Below, one piece after another: positions 49,846 to 53,073 of a DNA stretch of 53,073 bases. A program made the translations under genes and the position numbers. Position 1 is the stretch's first letter; every line of letters starts with the position of its first letter. Origin of the DNA: Cycloclasticus sp. 46_120_T64 (GTDB lineage: Bacteria; Pseudomonadota; Gammaproteobacteria; Methylococcales; Cycloclasticaceae); NCBI GenBank assembly GCA_002162695.1, contig MAAM01000002.1, positions 1 to 53,073 of the forward strand, in the 5' to 3' direction. The notes under the pieces were generated by a model that was given only the letters and a program-made list of their open reading frames with translations, was not told the DNA's origin and searched no databases.

Positions 49846-50247
49846 ATGAGTCCATTAAAACCCTATTTGGTTAGAGCGCTGTACGATTGGATTGTCGATA
49901 ATGGCTTTACCCCGTACCTTTTAGTTGATGCTATTTATGAAGGCGTAGAGGTTCCTCAGTCATATATTTCTGATGATAGGATCGTACTCAATACGCATCC
50001 AGACGCGATTCAAAACTGGTTTATTGATAATGATGCGATTTCATTTTCAGCGCGTTTTGCGGGTCGTTCGGAAAATATATATGTACCAATAAACGCGATA
50101 TTAGCGGCCTATGCTAAGGAGAATGGTAAGGGAATGATGTTTGATGAGCAGTTTGGTATTGACCTGCCACCAGATAATGACCCGGAACCACCGGCGCCGA
50201 AGACTAAAACTGCGCCTAAGCAACCCGCGTTGCGCATTGTAAAATAA
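49846..50247 (+). CDS. sspB: ClpXP specificity protein SspB
   Basis: The 133-residue adaptor delivers ssrA-tagged proteins to ClpXP. The tag-binding domain is clear: PYLVRALYDWIVDNGFTPYL, VLNTHPDAIQNW, ISFSARFAG and IYVPINAILAAYAKENG. A proline- and lysine-rich linker leads to a short C-terminal ClpX-binding tail, PALRIVK. It is followed by a strong terminator. Confidence 0.94.
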   Translation: MSPLKPYLVRALYDWIVDNGFTPYLLVDAIYEGVEVPQSYISDDRIVLNTHPDAIQNWFIDNDAISFSARFAGRSENIYVPINAILAAYAKENGKGMMFDEQFGIDLPPDNDPEPPAPKTKTAPKQPALRIVK

Positions 50248-50647
50248 TTAACTCTAAAAGTTCAGTCCAGTCTTGGCCTGAACTTTTAGTTTATACGGGG
50301 TTCAAATAACCTGTCCTCAGTTGTGTTTCCAGGCTATATACAGCTGAGAAAAGCCATAAATCCACACGATTTTGTCATTGTTTTTCTTCGATAGATGGTT
50401 CTTTCGTATAGAGTGGCGTTTTTTGCTTGATTTGACGATGTTCAGCTTTCGTAGCCCGTACGTTTATCATGTTTTAACTGGCTACTACAGTGACTGTCAA
50501 AAGGGAGTTGGAGCTGCTTTCACTGATGCAGGCTGCGGTTGTGATCGCGGCTAATGAGCTAACAAATTACTACCTGCTCTACGCCTGATAAATAATCCCT
50601 GTATGGAATAGGCTGAGTTTATAAATTACTTCTTATAAGGCCAACCG
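50248..50647. other. Intergenic region after sspB
   Basis: About 400 bases are without a convincing gene. The left end holds a terminator. A 60-codon frame at 50372-50554 has no domain signature and poor ribosome-binding sequence, so I do not call it. No tRNA or repeat is apparent. Confidence 0.55.
50254..50293 (+). terminator. Terminator after sspB
   Basis: CTAAAAGTTCAG and CTGAACTTTTAG form a perfect 12-base-pair stem around 12 bases, followed by TTTAT. It begins 7 bases after the sspB stop. The A/T-rich symmetry could work on both strands. Confidence 0.8.
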
Positions 50648-51325
50648 TTGAAAACGATTAAGATTGGAATAAGCCGCTGTTTGCAGGGTCAGAGGGTCCG
50701 TTACGATGGAGCTGGTAAATATTCTCGCATTTGTAATGAAGAACTAGCGGAGCGTTTCGAGTTGGTCTCGGTGTGTCCGGAAGTTGATGCGGGTCTGACT
50801 GTGCCAAGACCGCCGGTTGAATTAGTAAGGCTCCCCGCTGAGATAAGGATGTTGGGGCGTGATGATTCTTCGCTTGATGTCACAGATACAATCACTTCTT
50901 TTATTGAAACAAGTCTGCCAGGCTTGCAAGAACTAGCGGGCTTCGTATTAACAACTCGCTCACCGAGTTGTGGTCTTAACTCGGTGCCGGTTAAATCAAC
51001 AAAAGGCCGGCTTCTTAAGGAAAAATCATCGGGCCTGTTTGCTCAAGCGTTAGTGGATTGTTACCCATGCCTGCCGGTGATAGAAGAGCAGGCGTTAAGA
51101 CGTGATGGGGCTTTGGCGGCCTTTGAATTGAGCGTCATAATATATAGCTTATTCAAAAGGAGTTGCACAGCTGAGTTCGCCGCGGTATTACCCTTTGCGC
51201 ATGAAGTTCTTGTCGTGAATAATTTAATGCAGCAGATGGCAATTGTGAAAGAGAGCCTGGCAAAATTAAACCAAACGCGACTAAGTTCGCTACTTAAGAC
51301 ATTAAGAGAGTCTATTGATGAATAA
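50648..51325 (+). CDS. DUF523 protein with extra C-terminal part
   Basis: The 225-residue protein begins with the DUF523 pattern ISRCLQGQRVRYDGAGK, then VCPEVDAGLTVPRPPVEL and TTRSPSCGLNSV. Cysteines are conserved in the SRCL, VCPEV and SPSCG positions. Its function is unknown. Beyond about residue 165 there is a helical tail (LFKRSCTAEFAAVLPFAHEV) that may be a short remnant of the DUF1722 domain to which DUF523 is often fused. It starts at TTG 50648 with AAGG about eight bases ahead. Its end overlaps the next gene's start by eight bases. Confidence 0.75.
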   Translation: MKTIKIGISRCLQGQRVRYDGAGKYSRICNEELAERFELVSVCPEVDAGLTVPRPPVELVRLPAEIRMLGRDDSSLDVTDTITSFIETSLPGLQELAGFVLTTRSPSCGLNSVPVKSTKGRLLKEKSSGLFAQALVDCYPCLPVIEEQALRRDGALAAFELSVIIYSLFKRSCTAEFAAVLPFAHEVLVVNNLMQQMAIVKESLAKLNQTRLSSLLKTLRESIDE

Positions 51326-52862
51326 ACAATTATCCCTAGGGAATGCTTTTGACCTAGCTGCTACTGAATACGCGAATAATATAGCTGTTGTCGATACGGG
51401 CAAAAGGTATACATTCAGTGAGCTAAAAATCGCATCTGATAAATTGGCGCTGGGCTTGGTTAAAAAATCAGTATCTAAGGGGGATAGGGTCGCGCTATAT
51501 TGCATTAATAGTGTTGAATTCGCCATATGTTATATGGCAATCATTAAAGTAGGGGCGGTTGTGGTGCCGGTTAACCTGCTACAGAAGGCCGCAGAGATTT
51601 GTTATGTGCTAACTAACGCCACTGTGAAAGGGTTGATCTACCATCAGAGCCTTCAAAGTACGGTTGATGAACTAAAACCCATGCTTAACCACTCGATGTT
51701 TGACCTGTGTATTAATGAGCCGACGACCGAAGCTACCGCTTGGAACTCTATTTTCGATAATGACGGTGTGTTGCCTGCGGTAGATATAGATGCCGAGAAT
51801 GATTTGGCCGCTATTTTGTATACTTCCGGCACCACGGGTAAACCAAAAGGTGCGATGTTGACGCACCGTAACTTAATCGCCAATACGTCAAGTGTGTATC
51901 AGGCCATGAAATGGCGGAAAGGGGAGGATGTTGTCATGTTGGTGTTACCCATGTTCCATGCCTTTGCAGCAACGGTTGGGATGTTGACGCCGTTGACACA
52001 CGGCTGTTGTTTTGTGCCGATGGCTAGATTTGAGGTGGATAAGTTATCAAAAGTCATTGAGCAAACGAAGGCGACGGTATTTCTAGGGGTTCCAAGTATG
52101 TTTAATGTCTTGCTGAATACCCATGATGACAAAACGTCGCGTTTTGAATCCTTGCGGATGTGCATCTCTGGCGGTGCTTCAATGCCGGTCGATGTGCTAA
52201 ATAGGTTTGAGAGTAAGTTTAACCTGGCTATTTATGAGGGAGATGGGCCAACAGAATGCTCGCCGGTTACATGTGTGAACCCAATAGGTGGAGTAAGGAA
52301 GATAGGCACGGTTGGTTTACCGGTACCTAATGTAGAAATGAAAATAATTGATGAGCAGGGTAAAGAGCTTCCATACGGTGAGATAGGTGAAATTGCAGTA
52401 CGTGGCCCCAGTGTTATGAAGGGGTATTGGCGGATGGGGAAAGCAACGGATGAGTCTTTCCGTGGCGACTGGTTTTTAACCGGTGATTTGGGTAATGAGG
52501 ATGAGGATGGTTACTTTAGTATCTTAGATAGAAAAAAAGATATGGTGATCGTTAATGGCATGAACGTATACCCAAGAATAATAGAAGAGGTGCTGTACCG
52601 ATTAGACGCGATAGCAGAAGCAGCTGTTATTGGGCGGGTTGATAAAACGCACGGTGAGATCCCTGTTGCCTACGTGGTCATTAGAGAGGGGTATGAATCA
52701 GATGCTGCTGATATTCGCAGCTGGTGTAGGCAGCACCTAGCTAATTACGAAGTTCCACGCAAGGTCATCTTTTTAGAAAGCCTACCTAAAAACGCTGCCG
52801 GAAAAATCGTCAAACGCGTATTGGATAAACAAGGCGAGCTTGAGCGCGGGGTGCAAGCGTAA
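51318..52862 (+). CDS. AMP-forming acyl-CoA synthetase
   Basis: The 514-residue enzyme activates a fatty or similar acid to its CoA ester. The motifs are canonical: LYTSGTTGKPKGAMLTHRN (ATP loop), YEGDGPTECSPVT, FLTGDLGNEDEDGYFSILDR and NGMNVYPRIIEEVL. The catalytic lysine lies in PKNAAGKIVKRVL. It looks like a medium/long-chain type, but the chain length cannot be read. I start at ATG 51318 rather than the TTG one codon earlier. It overlaps the DUF523 gene by eight bases, implying a shared message. It is a different enzyme from the ligase at 25877 and has a normal ATP loop. Confidence 0.87.
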   Translation: MNKQLSLGNAFDLAATEYANNIAVVDTGKRYTFSELKIASDKLALGLVKKSVSKGDRVALYCINSVEFAICYMAIIKVGAVVVPVNLLQKAAEICYVLTNATVKGLIYHQSLQSTVDELKPMLNHSMFDLCINEPTTEATAWNSIFDNDGVLPAVDIDAENDLAAILYTSGTTGKPKGAMLTHRNLIANTSSVYQAMKWRKGEDVVMLVLPMFHAFAATVGMLTPLTHGCCFVPMARFEVDKLSKVIEQTKATVFLGVPSMFNVLLNTHDDKTSRFESLRMCISGGASMPVDVLNRFESKFNLAIYEGDGPTECSPVTCVNPIGGVRKIGTVGLPVPNVEMKIIDEQGKELPYGEIGEIAVRGPSVMKGYWRMGKATDESFRGDWFLTGDLGNEDEDGYFSILDRKKDMVIVNGMNVYPRIIEEVLYRLDAIAEAAVIGRVDKTHGEIPVAYVVIREGYESDAADIRSWCRQHLANYEVPRKVIFLESLPKNAAGKIVKRVLDKQGELERGVQA

Positions 52863-53006
52863 GTGTGATCAATAGTAGGTAGGCTAATATTGATGCTTAA
52901 CGGATAAGGCCGTCGCATGCCAGCAAAGATCTAATGTTGTGTTGAAACTAAAATCTATTGATAACAAAGACTTATAAATAATATTCAAATAAACCGAAAA
53001 AAGGCA

Positions 53007-53040
53007 TTGACCTGGTTTGTGAAGTGCCTATAATGCGCAT
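53007..53040 (+). promoter_or_regulatory. Strong stable-RNA type promoter at the right edge
   Basis: TTGACC (53007-53012), a 16-base spacer and a perfect TATAAT (53029-53034) are followed by a GC-rich discriminator, GCGCATC. An AT-rich stretch like an UP element lies just upstream. This combination marks rRNA and tRNA promoters under growth-rate control. The downstream sequence up to the window end contains no start codon with a ribosome site, so a stable RNA operon probably begins beyond the window. Confidence 0.65.
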
Positions 53041-53073
53041 CTCCAAACGGCGAGACGGTTGTTAAAGACAGTT

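Noticed and set aside
50372-50554. 60-codon frame between sspB and the DUF523 gene
   Set aside because: Aromatic-rich odd composition, no recognised family and no convincing ribosome site.
52868-52894. ATCAATA and TATTGAT inverted repeat after the last synthetase gene
   Set aside because: AT-only seven-base stem with a 13-base loop and no T run, too weak to call a terminator.

Overview
The window looks like a chromosome segment of a Gram-negative gammaproteobacterium of moderate GC content (judged by eye). The evidence is gene content and order: ybeL/leuS/lptE/holA/proA/nadD/rsfS/rlmH, maf/rng/yhdP/tldD, lptCAB/rpoN/hpf/rapZ, mlaFEDB/murA/hisGDC and petABC/sspAB all resemble Pseudomonas, Marinobacter and Cellvibrionales arrangements. 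A marine Cellvibrionales-type bacterium is my guess, but the sequence does not prove it.

Left edge (1-6.7 kb) is an accessory zinc-acquisition segment. It holds a MerC-like membrane protein, a broken Fur/Zur-family gene, a small DUF2946-like periplasmic protein, an outer-membrane barrel protein, a ZnuA-like binding protein, a ZnuB-like permease with no ATPase gene beside it, and an intact zur. Short direct repeats (AAGGGGTCATGT) flank the whole segment.

6.7-15.8 kb: a ParA-like ATPase gene overlaps ybeL and diverges from leuS. Then come lptE, holA, proA, nadD, rsfS, an OmpA-type lipoprotein gene, a terminator and rlmH. The LeuRS lacks the leucine-specific domain found in E. coli LeuRS. 15.8-25.6 kb: maf, rng, yhdP, a nitrilase-family amidase gene, tldD and pmbA form one tight rightward run with start/stop overlaps, ended by a clear terminator.

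25.7-30.8 kb: a four-gene acyl-CoA module (acyl-CoA ligase, crotonase, SCP-x type thiolase, acyl-CoA dehydrogenase). Two of the enzymes have unusual residues at catalytic positions, and two RNA-hairpin candidates lie in its leader and in one gap. 31-39.5 kb, leftward: caxA, kdsD, kdsC, lptC, lptA, lptB, rpoN, hpf, rapZ, mgtE, which is the LPS transport/KDO block followed by sigma-54. The usual ptsN and npr genes are absent.

39.6-50.2 kb, rightward: mlaF, mlaE, mlaD, mlaB (no mlaC), murA, hisG, hisD, hisC, then the cytochrome bc1 operon petABC and the stringent starvation genes sspA/sspB, with terminators between blocks. 50.6-53 kb: a DUF523 protein and a second acyl-CoA ligase. The last ~70 bases carry a strong stable-RNA type promoter pointing out of the window, so an rRNA or tRNA operon probably starts just beyond the right edge.

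Most of the window is conserved housekeeping DNA. I did not find a clearly new multi-gene system. The best leads are the decayed Zur next to an ATPase-less zinc uptake locus, the ParA-YbeL pair, the altered acyl-CoA enzymes, the LSD-less LeuRS, and the gene losses from the mla and rpoN clusters.
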